Positions 9,063 through 18,237 of a DNA stretch of 64,000 nucleotides are shown here, one piece after another. Within the stretch, counting starts at the first letter, position 1. Every line of letters begins with the position of its first letter. The stretch is from an uncultured Bryobacterales bacterium. GTDB lineage: Bacteria; Acidobacteriota; Terriglobia; Bryobacterales; UBA6623. Position numbers and translations under genes: made by a program. Location of the stretch: the NCBI GenBank assembly GCA_951813605.1, contig OX638379.1:4662062-4726061 (forward strand). Direction: 5' to 3'. Under the pieces are notes generated by a model. It saw only the letters and a program-made list of their open reading frames with translations, had not been told where the DNA came from and ran no database searches.

Positions 9063-9848
9063 ATGGCTTTGGACGAATCTAAGTCGCTGCTGGCCGCCCT
9101 GGAGGACCGGCGCTTCTCCTTCTATCCGGCTATTCGCGGCATCGACCATAACGAGTGGACGCTCGAAAGCTCCACTTGGTCGGAAGTGCAGGTGCGAAAC
9201 GCGGAATCCGGCCAGCAATTCTGGATTCCACGGAGCCATCTTGGCGTCGTGAGCAGTTCCGACTCGCCGGTCTTGATCCTGGGCTTGCGCCGAGAACTCG
9301 AGTTCAAAGCGGGCGGCGTCTATCCGTTCCATAAGATCGTTACGGAAATGCCGTCGACCCCGGCCGGCCGGCAGACGCAGGCGCCAGCGGGAGCACCCCC
9401 CAAGCAGCGGTCGCTCAGCGGTTCCGACGCGCGGATGCTGCGCTTGCTCGGGCTCGCCCTCGGCGTCGGCCTACTCGTGTCGCTGCTGGTGTTCGCGGGC
9501 GTGATCGGAGGAATGCACAATCCACTCGAGGCTCTTTTCGAGCCGGACACCTCCACCTCCGACCAGCGCTACCTCGGGCTTGGGTCCAACGCCAGCTATT
9601 TCGAAGTCGTCGGCAGGCTGGAGCAGCCGGAATCGGAGCTATGGATCAGCGGAAAGGAAGACGAGCTCCAATTCCAGGCACTCTACTACCCTTCTCGCAG
9701 GTATATCGTGGTCATGATGGGTGGCAGTCGCGCCGAGATGCGCTACCTAGGAACAATTCACGACCGCTCCCGACGCGTCCTTGACTCGGCGCGTCTGGCA
9801 CGGGGCGGCGACACGTCATCGATGATGCGCAACCTGCCGGACTTCTAG
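9063..9848 (+). CDS. Hypothetical protein with one central transmembrane segment
   Basis: A 261-residue protein of unrecognised family. The N-terminal 100 residues are soluble and mixed alpha/beta, followed by a Pro/Gln/Ala-rich linker, one hydrophobic segment at about residues 126-150, and a roughly 100-residue C-terminal domain expected on the outer face. It starts 25 bases after the methyltransferase stop on the same strand and probably belongs to the same transcript. Function unknown. Confidence 0.65.
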   Translation: MALDESKSLLAALEDRRFSFYPAIRGIDHNEWTLESSTWSEVQVRNAESGQQFWIPRSHLGVVSSSDSPVLILGLRRELEFKAGGVYPFHKIVTEMPSTPAGRQTQAPAGAPPKQRSLSGSDARMLRLLGLALGVGLLVSLLVFAGVIGGMHNPLEALFEPDTSTSDQRYLGLGSNASYFEVVGRLEQPESELWISGKEDELQFQALYYPSRRYIVVMMGGSRAEMRYLGTIHDRSRRVLDSARLARGGDTSSMMRNLPDF

Positions 9849-9851
9849 GCA

Positions 9852-11120
9852 TCAGCAACCCGCGCCGCGACGGAGCATGCGTTGCAAGGCGCCCAGCAAG
9901 CAGTCAACCTCTTCGGCCGTGTTGTAATGCGCCAAGCCGATTCGGACGAGGCCCCCGCTGCTTTCGACACCCAGATCTTCCGTGACGCTTAGCGCATAGA
10001 AGTTTCCGTCCCAGACGCAGATCCCTTGCTCGCCAAGCCGCTCTGCCACCTGACGAGGAGTGAAGCCACGCAGCCGGATCGCGGCGGTCGGGGCGCGCTC
10101 GTCGAAGCGCGCTTCGTCCCGGATGCCGTAAAAGTCCAGACCGGGGAGCCGCAACAATCCTCGAATCAAGCGGACAGCTAGTCGGCGTTCGTACGCTTTG
10201 ATGGCCTCCATCGCCGCCACCACGGCTGCGCGGCGGCCCTCGGTCGCAGATCCGCCCCCGCATCGAAGGCCAAGTTCCGCCAGGTAGTCGATCGCCGCCG
10301 TGGTTCCGGCCATGCACTCGTGATTCTGGGTGCCGGTCTCGAAGCGCCACGGCAGGTCGTCGTCCGCAGGGCGGACCTTGAACGCCCTTAACCGCTCGAG
10401 GTGCTCCTGCTTGCCGTAGAGCAGACCTTGGTGGGGGCCGAAAATCTTGTAAGCGGAGCAGGCTAGGAAGTCGCAGTCGATCGCCTGCACATCGATCGCT
10501 CCGTGCGGAGCGTAGTGCACGGCGTCAACAAAGACGCGCGCTCCGCAGGCGTGCGCGTCGCGCGCTATCCGCGCGATGTCATTGACTGTGCCGACCGCGT
10601 TCGATGCGTAGCCGACGGCCACCAACTTCGTTCGCGAGCTCAGCTTGGAGCGGAGATCGTCGAGATCGAGGGTGCAGTCATGTGGGCGGAACGGCACCTC
10701 GCGCACCCGCACCCCATGCTCCCGCAGGCTCACCCACGGGGCGTGGTTCGCATCGTGGTCGAGCCTGGTCACCATAATCTCGTCGCCCGCGGCCAACTCG
10801 CACGCCAGAGCCCGGCTCAGCCAGAACGCGAGGGTCGTCATGTTGGGACCGAACATCACCTCGCGTGCCGAGCAGCCAAGAAGGTCGGCGGCGGCCCGGT
10901 GGGCTTCCTCAACCACGAAGTCCGTCTCGCGGCTCGTGCGGAAAGCACCGTGCAGGTTCGCGTTGGCGCGGGCCAGGTAGCCGGCCACCGCGTCGATCAC
11001 CCGTTGCGGCACCTGCGTGCCCCCGGGGCCGTCAAAGTAGATTTCCGGCGGCGCCTCGGAATCCCGATTGAGCGCGGGGAACTGGGAGCGAACCCAAGAC
11101 GTGTCGAAGGCCGAAGCCAT
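9852..11120 (-). CDS. Cysteine desulfurase-like PLP enzyme (class V aminotransferase fold)
   Basis: A 422-residue enzyme resembling the SufS/CsdA-like group of class V PLP enzymes. It has a YFDGPGGTQ N-terminal segment, an HDAN element near residue 135, and the PLP-lysine context ACSAYKIFGPHQG (Lys at about residue 232). Members mobilise sulfur from cysteine or act as related lyases; no Suf or Isc genes are nearby, so the role is uncertain. I start at the ATG at 11120; the open frame runs far upstream on the opposite strand of the glycosyltransferase and is a shadow there. Confidence 0.82.
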   Translation of the reverse strand: MASAFDTSWVRSQFPALNRDSEAPPEIYFDGPGGTQVPQRVIDAVAGYLARANANLHGAFRTSRETDFVVEEAHRAAADLLGCSAREVMFGPNMTTLAFWLSRALACELAAGDEIMVTRLDHDANHAPWVSLREHGVRVREVPFRPHDCTLDLDDLRSKLSSRTKLVAVGYASNAVGTVNDIARIARDAHACGARVFVDAVHYAPHGAIDVQAIDCDFLACSAYKIFGPHQGLLYGKQEHLERLRAFKVRPADDDLPWRFETGTQNHECMAGTTAAIDYLAELGLRCGGGSATEGRRAAVVAAMEAIKAYERRLAVRLIRGLLRLPGLDFYGIRDEARFDERAPTAAIRLRGFTPRQVAERLGEQGICVWDGNFYALSVTEDLGVESSGGLVRIGLAHYNTAEEVDCLLGALQRMLRRGAGC

Positions 11121-11190
11121 GCCAGCGCAGTTTGGCGCGGCCCGTGACAGGTTCCCGCAGCCTCTCGGATAGTGTATAGGGTACGGTCGA

Positions 11191-12219
11191 ATGGTCGTCG
11201 ACGCGCCCGCGATAACCGTCTCTGCGGTCATTCCGCACCGAAACCGCTCCGACCTGCTGGCGAGGGCGTTGCGCTCCCTGTTCGCGCAGCGCCTGCCGCC
11301 GCGTGTCTCTCTAGAGGTGATTGTCGTCGACAACGGTTCGCGGGATGGGTCCGCGGCGGTCGCAGCGGCACTCGGCGCTCGGATGGTGCTGCTCGGATCA
11401 AACCAGGGGGTCAGCCGGGCGCTTAATCGCGGAATCGAAGCCGCCGTCGGCGATTGGGTCGCGCTCGTGAACAACGACGTCGACCTGGCGCCCGACTGGC
11501 TGGGTGGCCTGCTGGAAGGGGCGTTGAGAGCGGATGCTTGGTTCGCCACGGGCAAGATCTTCGACGCCTCCCGCCGCGACGTGCTGGACGGGGCCGGCGA
11601 CGCTGTCTGTCGAGGCGGTGCCGCGTGGCGGCTCGGACACGGAAAACGAGACGGCCCTGCTTTCTCCGTGCCGCGGCCCACATTCTTCCCGGCGGCCACC
11701 GCTTCCCTGTTCCGGCGCGAGTTCTTCGACCGCACCGGGCTTTTTGACGAGTCGATTTTCGCGTACCTCGAGGATGTGGACCTGGGCATGCGGGCGGCTG
11801 CGCTCGGGCTGGGCGGCATCTATCTGCCACAGGCAGTGGCATGGCACCTAGGAAGCCAGACGGGCGGTCGCTGGAGCGACCGCACCGTCGCCTGGATCAC
11901 GCGCCACCAGCTGCTCCTGCTGTCAAAGCACTACTCCGAGGACATGCTCCTGCGGTTCGCCCGCCCGATCGCTGTCGCACAGTTTCTCTGGGCAGCGCTG
12001 GCGCTTTCCCGCGGCCGCTGGCGCGCGTGGCTGCGCGGATTGGCGCTCGGCTTGGCGGATTGCCGGCAGCACTGGCGCGCCGGGCCGCGCCGGGGCGAAC
12101 GCAGGCTGGCAGCCGCGCTGCAAGAGGGCGAAGCCGAGATCGCAAGCTTCCAGCAAGCTGCGGGCTGGGACTCGTTCTGGAGATGGTACTTCCGTCTCGC
12201 CCCCGGAGGACCGGTATGA
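11191..12219 (+). CDS. Family 2 glycosyltransferase
   Basis: A 342-residue GT-A enzyme adding a sugar from a nucleotide donor. It shows the N-terminal VSAVIPHRNR motif, VIVVDNGSRDGS, the NNDVD metal-binding DxD-like motif (about residue 92) and the ED motif in YLEDVDLG near residue 192, with a C-terminal amphipathic region that could touch the membrane. First of four consecutive glycosyltransferase genes; its TGA overlaps the next ATG (ATGA), indicating translational coupling. Probably builds a cell-surface or exported polysaccharide, but no polymerase or flippase is visible here. Confidence 0.9.
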   Translation: MVVDAPAITVSAVIPHRNRSDLLARALRSLFAQRLPPRVSLEVIVVDNGSRDGSAAVAAALGARMVLLGSNQGVSRALNRGIEAAVGDWVALVNNDVDLAPDWLGGLLEGALRADAWFATGKIFDASRRDVLDGAGDAVCRGGAAWRLGHGKRDGPAFSVPRPTFFPAATASLFRREFFDRTGLFDESIFAYLEDVDLGMRAAALGLGGIYLPQAVAWHLGSQTGGRWSDRTVAWITRHQLLLLSKHYSEDMLLRFARPIAVAQFLWAALALSRGRWRAWLRGLALGLADCRQHWRAGPRRGERRLAAALQEGEAEIASFQQAAGWDSFWRWYFRLAPGGPV

Positions 12220-13142
12220 GCTGGCCCGTCGCAGCGGTGGTCGTGGCCCACTCGTCCAATGCGGAACTGCACCCCTGCCTGAGCTCTCTCCGAGGCAAGG
12301 TTGAGGAGGCAGTGGTGGTCGACAATTGCCCTGGCGCGCGGGCGCCGCCCGCATTGCGGGCGGCGCATCCGTGGGTCAAGTGGCTTGACAACCCCTCTAA
12401 CCGAGGTTACGCGGCTGGTGTAAACCAAGGCGTCGCGGCAACAAGCGCGCCGTTTGTGCTGCTGCTGAATCCGGATTGCGAGTTGCTGACGGGCCTGGAC
12501 GGGCTGGTGGAAGCCTGCCGGCCGGAGCGGGTCGGGGGGGCCGGGGGCCTGCTCGTCAACCCCGACGGCACGCCGCAAGCGGGCTTCATGGCTCGCTCGT
12601 TCCCGACGCCTTGGGCACTGGCCTTCGAGGCGCTCGGCCTGAACCGGGCCTGGCCAGGCAATCCGGTCAACCGGCGCTTCCGGCTGCGCAGGCTGGATCC
12701 CGCGGTCGAGTGCAAGGTCGACCAGCCCGCAGGCGCGTTCCTGATGCTGCGACGGCGGGCCCTGGACGCTGTCGGCGGTCTTGATGAGCGGTTTCGCCCT
12801 GCATGGTTCGAGGACGTGGATCTTTGCCGCAGGCTCTGCGACGCGGGATACGCGCTCCGCTACACTCCGCTCGCTTCGGCGCGCCACGTTGGAGGGCACT
12901 CCGTAGGAAGGCTCTCCCCGCAGGTGCGGCTGAATGCTTGGTATGGTGGATTGTTGCGTTATGCCGAGAAACACTTCTCGCATCGTGCCTATAGGCGCGT
13001 GCGAGTTGCCGTGTTGCTGGGCCTCGCGTTGCGAAGGGCATACTGCGTCGCCGGTGGCGGGTCCTCAGAGGATGCGGACGCCTACGGCCGTTTGTTCCGG
13101 CTCGTACGATGCGGATTCCCTCGCCGGTTCGAAGCCCCTTGA
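12216..13142 (+). CDS. Family 2 glycosyltransferase (rhamnosyltransferase-like)
   Basis: A 308-residue GT2 enzyme with AVVVAHSSNAEL, the VDN segment, NPSNRGYAAGVNQG (typical of rhamnosyltransferase-like GT2 proteins), the LLNPDCE DxD-like motif (about residue 84) and FEDVDLCRR near residue 198. The ATG at 12216 has GGAGG upstream and overlaps the previous stop. Acceptor and donor sugars cannot be inferred. Confidence 0.88.
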   Translation: MSWPVAAVVVAHSSNAELHPCLSSLRGKVEEAVVVDNCPGARAPPALRAAHPWVKWLDNPSNRGYAAGVNQGVAATSAPFVLLLNPDCELLTGLDGLVEACRPERVGGAGGLLVNPDGTPQAGFMARSFPTPWALAFEALGLNRAWPGNPVNRRFRLRRLDPAVECKVDQPAGAFLMLRRRALDAVGGLDERFRPAWFEDVDLCRRLCDAGYALRYTPLASARHVGGHSVGRLSPQVRLNAWYGGLLRYAEKHFSHRAYRRVRVAVLLGLALRRAYCVAGGGSSEDADAYGRLFRLVRCGFPRRFEAP

Positions 13143-13190
13143 TCAAATCGCGCATCAGCGTCATAGTTCTCATAGAGCGGATCTTTCCTT

Positions 13191-14261
13191 ATGTCAGGTA
13201 GGCCTTTCGTCTCAGTCACCGTGGTGACTTACAACAGCGGTCGATTCATACGGCGCTGCCTTGAATCGGTGCTGGACCAGCTGCACGAGCCGCTTGAGGT
13301 CATCGTCATCGACAATGCGTCGACAGATGGCACTTGCGACATCCTCGAGCGATTCGAGCGCCGCTGCCTCGTTATTTACAACGAAAAGAACATTGGGTTC
13401 GCGGCGGCCCAGAACCAAGCGATCGCGCTGGCACGCGGAGACTGGGTCCTCACCCTCAACCCCGACGTGCTTCTGCTGTCGAACTTTGTCACGAGCCTGA
13501 TGGCGACCGCGGCCATGGATCCCCGAGCGGGCACCGTGTGCGGCAAGCTTCTTCTCGCCGACGCCAGCTTCGACATCGAGGGCAGCCAGCGGCTGGATTC
13601 CACCGGCATGTTCTTCACCCCCATGCTGCGCCACAAGGACCGCGGCTGCCTGGAGACGAAAAACGGGCACTACCAACATTACGAGTACGTGTTCGGCGCC
13701 ACGGCAGCGGCCGCGTGCTACAGGCGCGAGATGATCGACGATATCTCCGTCGAAGGGGAGTTCTTCGACGCAGACTTCTTCGCGTACCGCGAGGACGCGG
13801 ATGTCGCTTGGAGGGCGCAACTGCTGGGGTGGAGGTGCATCTTCGATCCGCGCGCGGCGGGATACCACGTCCGCAAGCTCCGGCCCGGGATGCGCAGTGA
13901 ACTTCCCGCCGAGATCAACATGCACTCGGTGAAGAATCGCTTCCTCATGCGCATCAAGAACATCACGCCGGGACTGTATATGCGTAACTTCCTGCCGATC
14001 ACCGTGCGCGATCTAGGGATTCTCGCCTACTGCCTGCTGATCGAGCACACGTCCCTGCCCGCCTTTTACTATTTGGCACGGGACTTCCGCGGCGTGATGA
14101 GCAAGCGCAGGCTGATCCAAGCGCGGCGTCGGGTGGACGAGGTGTACATGGCGAGCTGGTTCCGCTACCGCCCCGTCAGCGTGCCGCTCCACGGTCAGAC
14201 GTTCGGCGAAGCGCAGGAACCGGAATTTGTCGCTTCCCGCCTCCACCGGCGGACGAAATGA
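13191..14261 (+). CDS. Family 2 glycosyltransferase
   Basis: A 356-residue enzyme with VSVTVVTYNSG, VIDNASTDGT, NIGFAAAQNQA and LTLNPDV motifs of GT2 enzymes. AYREDADVAWR near residue 200 is the ED acceptor motif. The C-terminal 100 residues are basic with a short hydrophobic stretch and may associate with the membrane. It starts 48 bases after the previous gene and its stop overlaps the following ATG. Confidence 0.9.
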   Translation: MSGRPFVSVTVVTYNSGRFIRRCLESVLDQLHEPLEVIVIDNASTDGTCDILERFERRCLVIYNEKNIGFAAAQNQAIALARGDWVLTLNPDVLLLSNFVTSLMATAAMDPRAGTVCGKLLLADASFDIEGSQRLDSTGMFFTPMLRHKDRGCLETKNGHYQHYEYVFGATAAAACYRREMIDDISVEGEFFDADFFAYREDADVAWRAQLLGWRCIFDPRAAGYHVRKLRPGMRSELPAEINMHSVKNRFLMRIKNITPGLYMRNFLPITVRDLGILAYCLLIEHTSLPAFYYLARDFRGVMSKRRLIQARRRVDEVYMASWFRYRPVSVPLHGQTFGEAQEPEFVASRLHRRTK

Positions 14262-15358
14262 AGATAGCCCTTCTGGGCACTCGCGGCATCCCCGCCAATT
14301 ACGGCGGATTCGAGACCTTCGCGGAAGAGGTGTCTGCCTGCCTCGCCGGGCGAGGGCACGACGTGACCGTGTATTGCCGCTCGCACTACGCCACCTCCGG
14401 CCTGCGGACTTGCCGGGGCGCGAGCCTGGTCATACTGCCGACGATCCGCGGCAAGCACCTTGACACGCCTGTGCATACCTTCCTGTCGTGCCTGCATCTG
14501 ATGCTGCGCGGGGCCGATGTCGCGATCTTCTGCAATGGCGCCAACGCGGTGTTCTCGTACTGGCCAAAGCTGCAAGGAGTCCCCACCGTCCTAAACGTGG
14601 ATGGGCTGGAACACCTGCGCAAGAAATGGAATCGCCCCGCGAAGGCATGGTACCGACTTTCGGAGCGCCTTGCGTCCCTGTGTCCCGACGCGGTCGTGAC
14701 CGACGCTCGCGTCATCCAGCGCTATTACGCCCGGCGTCACGGGCTGGCCACTCACTACATCGCTTACGGCGCCCCCGCCGGGCCGCTGACGAGCACTGGA
14801 AAGCTGGACCAGCTCGGGCTGGAAGCGGGTGAGTATTTCCTGTACGTCAGCCGGTTCGAGCCCGAGAACAACGCCTTGCTGGTCGTTCGGGAGTTCGAGC
14901 GCAGCCGGACGCCGCGGAAGCTCGTAATGGTCGGTGACGCGCCGTACGCTGCTGCATACATCCGGCACGTCAAGGCCACGCACGATCCCAGAATCATCTT
15001 TCCGGGCGCGGTGTACGGCAGGGGCTACGCCGAGCTCCAGTCGCACTGCCTGGCCTACATCCACGCAACAGAGGTTGGGGGCACCCATCCGGCCCTCGTC
15101 GAGGCGATGGGGCGGCAGTGCGCGATTCTATACCTCGACACGCCCGAGAACCGCGAGGTCGCGGGGCGCGTGGGCCTGCCGTACCAGGCTCGAGACGGAT
15201 CCCTTCGCGACCGCATCGAGCAACTGGCCAAGGCACGTCCTAAGCGGTTCCGCGAGATGCGAGGCGCAGCGGCGGCAGAGGCTCGAGCCCGCTACGAGTG
15301 GGGTGCCGTCGCAGACAGCTACGAACGCCTCCTCCGAGGTCTCGTCAAGCGTTCCTGA
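14258..15358 (+). CDS. Family 4 glycosyltransferase with DUF1972 N-terminal domain
   Basis: A 366-residue GT-B enzyme. The N-terminal segment KIALLGTRGIPANYGGFETF is the DUF1972 signature of rhamnosyltransferase-type GT4 proteins. YVSRFEPENN marks the start of the C-terminal Rossmann domain, and GGTHPALVEAMG is the donor-binding loop. Last of the four-gene glycosyltransferase run, coupled to its predecessor by ATGA overlap. Confidence 0.9.
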   Translation: MKIALLGTRGIPANYGGFETFAEEVSACLAGRGHDVTVYCRSHYATSGLRTCRGASLVILPTIRGKHLDTPVHTFLSCLHLMLRGADVAIFCNGANAVFSYWPKLQGVPTVLNVDGLEHLRKKWNRPAKAWYRLSERLASLCPDAVVTDARVIQRYYARRHGLATHYIAYGAPAGPLTSTGKLDQLGLEAGEYFLYVSRFEPENNALLVVREFERSRTPRKLVMVGDAPYAAAYIRHVKATHDPRIIFPGAVYGRGYAELQSHCLAYIHATEVGGTHPALVEAMGRQCAILYLDTPENREVAGRVGLPYQARDGSLRDRIEQLAKARPKRFREMRGAAAAEARARYEWGAVADSYERLLRGLVKRS

Positions 15359-16164
15359 GCCGCAGAGCGGATCCGCACTCCCAGGGAGGACGCCCCAGAG
15401 GGGATGGACCAGAGCCTGGCCGCAGGATGATCCGAGGTCAACGAACTGATTGGTCTCCCCCATCCATGGGAGATGCCGAATCGATGGCGCTAAAGCATGC
15501 CGGAGCGCGCAGGATCGATTCGATATGAAGCCCAAGGATTGGATTCCATGTGGCTTGAGAAATGGTTTAAGCGCTTCTCTATGACCTTTGCGATCGATCC
15601 TCCATTACAGAGATTATTCAAGCAATTCATCACCCATCATGATCTAGGAACATTGAATAGGTTCTTCATATTCCGAGCATTTCGACACCGAAATCAAACT
15701 CGATGTCAGCGATAAACCGTTTCAAATTTACGGGATATAGAGAGAATCGATTCCAGGATTATTGTTGAAAACGAGTTCACTATTTGCAAGAATAGATTCG
15801 ACATAGATTTAGTGCAGTTGAATGCATGGCCTAGAAACATCCTGTCGACGTGTTCCCCAGAGAGCTTCCGATTCGTTCGCGGGGGATCAATTGCTCGCAA
15901 GGACAGATGCTTCCCATGCGCTCTCACGCGTCTCGAGATCGGTCGTCGGGATTGTTTCGCTTGTCGGGTCGCTGGCTTGCGACCGCTCGCGCCGGCGCTC
16001 GTTTCGGCCCAAGACCGCCTGCTCTTGGGTCCTGTCACCGCTTTCACACGGATCGGGGACCTGTTGAATGCTGCGGCACCGCAACCTGCCCGTTCCGTGG
16101 ATCGGGCCGGAGCGATTCTCGACGCCGGGCCAGCCGAAGTACAGTAGGGAAGTTCGAGGGTCGC
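15359..16164. other. Long intergenic region with an AT-rich island
   Basis: About 800 bases without a supported gene. The stretch from about 15550 to 15830 is clearly AT-richer than the surroundings. Short frames here (for example a 55-codon frame from 15548 with many Phe, Arg and His) lack a convincing ribosome site. The helicase frame is open back to 15850, but the protein upstream of 16165 is Arg/Ser-rich and does not look like family sequence. Confidence 0.5.
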
Positions 16165-18237
16165 TTGTCGAGCAGTAACGCCGAGTTGTCCGTGGAAGAG
16201 TTTTTCCGTCCCGGGGGGCGTCTCTCCGAGAGCCTGCCGGAATGGGAGGACCGTTCCGGCCAGTACGAGATGGCAGTCGAGGTGGCCGCCGCGCTGGAGC
16301 AGAGGCGGCACCTCGTCGTCGAAGCCGGCACGGGTACCGGCAAGACCTTGGCCTATCTGGTTCCGTTGATCCTGGCGGGCAAGCGTGCCGTGGTTTCCAC
16401 CGGCACGAAGAACCTTCAAGAGCAGCTGATTCGGAAGGATGTGCCGTTCTTGGAGGGCGTGCTCGGCCACGAGCTGCGCGTAGCGGTGATGAAGGGCCGG
16501 CGCAATTTCCTTTGTCGTCAGAAGCTGGTCGACATGCAGGGCCAGCCGAGCCTGCACGGTCTAACGCAATTGAGCGATTTCGGACGCGTTAGCGAGTGGG
16601 CGGAGGAAACTGCAACGGGCGACCGCTCCGAGCTGCCAGAGCTGCGCGGGGACAGCAAGCTCTGGCCGCGCCTTGACGCGCGGCGCGAAACCTGCTCCGG
16701 AAGGCGCTGCGGATTCTTCGATGACTGCTTCGTCACCAAGATGCACCAGAGGGCGAGGGAGGCGGACCTCATCGTAGTCAACCACCACCTCTTCTTCGCT
16801 GACCTCGCCTTGCGCAGGGACGACTTCGGTTCGATCATTCCCAATTACCAAGGCGTAGTGTTCGACGAGGCGCATGAGATCGAGAGCGTGGTCGGCCAGT
16901 TCTTCGGGGTGCGGCTGAGCAACCATCAGGTCGACGAGCTCGCTCGCGATACCCAGGCCGCGGCGAAGAGGGGAGGATTCGGTTCGGAGCAGCTCGTCCG
17001 GACGCTGAACGGTCTTCGAGCCGCCGCCAAGGCCTTTTTCGGTCTCTTTGCCGGAGTTTCGTCGCGGGAGACATTCTCGGAGCGAGTGCAGTTCCGCAGG
17101 CGGGAGGCGGAAAAGTATCAGGCTCTTCTCCAGTCAATTGAGGGCCTGGAATCGCACCTGCACTTGATCAAGACCAGTTCCGAGGATACGGGTCCGTTGA
17201 AGAGTCGCGCCCGCACGCTCAGGCTCGTCTTGCGGGTGCTTCTGGCGGATGTCGATGAGGCTGTCGCTAGGGAAGCCTACGAACATCCTGTCTTGAGCCT
17301 ATTGCTTGAAGACAACAGAGGGAACTTCGTTTACTGGCTGGAGAAACGGGGCAAGGGCGTGTACCTCCAAGCCACGCCGATTCAAGTGGACTCCATCCTG
17401 CACGAGACACTGTTCGACGGGGGCGGCAGCGTCGTGCTAGCTTCGGCGACGCTGGCTGTGGACGGAAGCTTCGAGTACGTTCGAGGCCGGCTGGGATTGA
17501 GCGCTTCGAACGAACTGTTGACTCCGGGGCATTTCGATTACCGCCGCCAAGCCCTTCTGTACATGCCGCGGAACATGCCCGATCCAAGGTCGCCGGATTT
17601 CAGCCGGCGCGCCGGGGAGGAGATCCTGCAGCTTCTCCGGGTCTCGAAGGGACGGGCGTTCGTGCTCTGTACCAGCTACCAGCAAATGCGGAGGCTTCAC
17701 AAGCGGGTCTCGTTTGCGATCGAGCATCCGTGCCTGATTCAAGGGCAAGGTCCGAACGAGGTCGTGCTCGACAAATTTCGCAACACGAAGAATTGCGTGC
17801 TATTCGCCACATACAGCTTCTGGCAGGGAGTGGACGTGCCGGGGGAGCAACTGAGTTGTGTCATCGTCGACAAGCTGCCGTTCGCGGTCCCGTCCGACCC
17901 GGTGGTAATGGCACGAATCGACCAAATCCGCCGAGACGGCGGCAACCCTTTCCGGGAATACCAGATCCCGTCGGCAGCGCTCGCACTGAAGCAGGGATTC
18001 GGCCGTTTGATTCGCAGGAAAACCGATCGGGGAGTGCTGGCGCTGCTCGACAACCGAATCGTCAGGAAAGGCTACGGCAAGGTTTTCCTCAACAGCTTGC
18101 CGGACTACGCCGCGACCCGCAGCTTGGAAGACGTGGAAGCATTCTTCGACGGCAGACACTACGGCGGCTCGGGCAGGCCGCTCAAGCGAGCAACTCGGCA
18201 ACAACCTCGTCGGCGAAGAGAAGCCCGCCTTCGGTAA
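16165..18237 (+). CDS. dinG: ATP-dependent DNA helicase of the DinG/XPD family
   Basis: A superfamily 2 5'-3' helicase acting on structured DNA. Walker A is AGTGTGKT (about residues 54-61). Four cysteines typical of the iron-sulfur domain of XPD-like helicases occur between residues 115 and 195 (CRQK, then CSGRRCGFFDDC). Walker B is FDEAHE, and the C-terminal QGFGRLIRR motif VI is intact. I use TTG at 16165, giving 690 residues, with a purine-rich stretch upstream; no ATG lies at the conserved start. The 3' end overlaps hemW by about 55 bases, tail to tail. Confidence 0.85.
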   Translation: MSSSNAELSVEEFFRPGGRLSESLPEWEDRSGQYEMAVEVAAALEQRRHLVVEAGTGTGKTLAYLVPLILAGKRAVVSTGTKNLQEQLIRKDVPFLEGVLGHELRVAVMKGRRNFLCRQKLVDMQGQPSLHGLTQLSDFGRVSEWAEETATGDRSELPELRGDSKLWPRLDARRETCSGRRCGFFDDCFVTKMHQRAREADLIVVNHHLFFADLALRRDDFGSIIPNYQGVVFDEAHEIESVVGQFFGVRLSNHQVDELARDTQAAAKRGGFGSEQLVRTLNGLRAAAKAFFGLFAGVSSRETFSERVQFRRREAEKYQALLQSIEGLESHLHLIKTSSEDTGPLKSRARTLRLVLRVLLADVDEAVAREAYEHPVLSLLLEDNRGNFVYWLEKRGKGVYLQATPIQVDSILHETLFDGGGSVVLASATLAVDGSFEYVRGRLGLSASNELLTPGHFDYRRQALLYMPRNMPDPRSPDFSRRAGEEILQLLRVSKGRAFVLCTSYQQMRRLHKRVSFAIEHPCLIQGQGPNEVVLDKFRNTKNCVLFATYSFWQGVDVPGEQLSCVIVDKLPFAVPSDPVVMARIDQIRRDGGNPFREYQIPSAALALKQGFGRLIRRKTDRGVLALLDNRIVRKGYGKVFLNSLPDYAATRSLEDVEAFFDGRHYGGSGRPLKRATRQQPRRRREARLR

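Noticed and set aside
15850..16164. N-terminal extension of the helicase frame
   Set aside because: The extra 105 codons are Arg/Ser-rich, lack family similarity and include the AT-rich transition; TTG at 16165 fits the family start.
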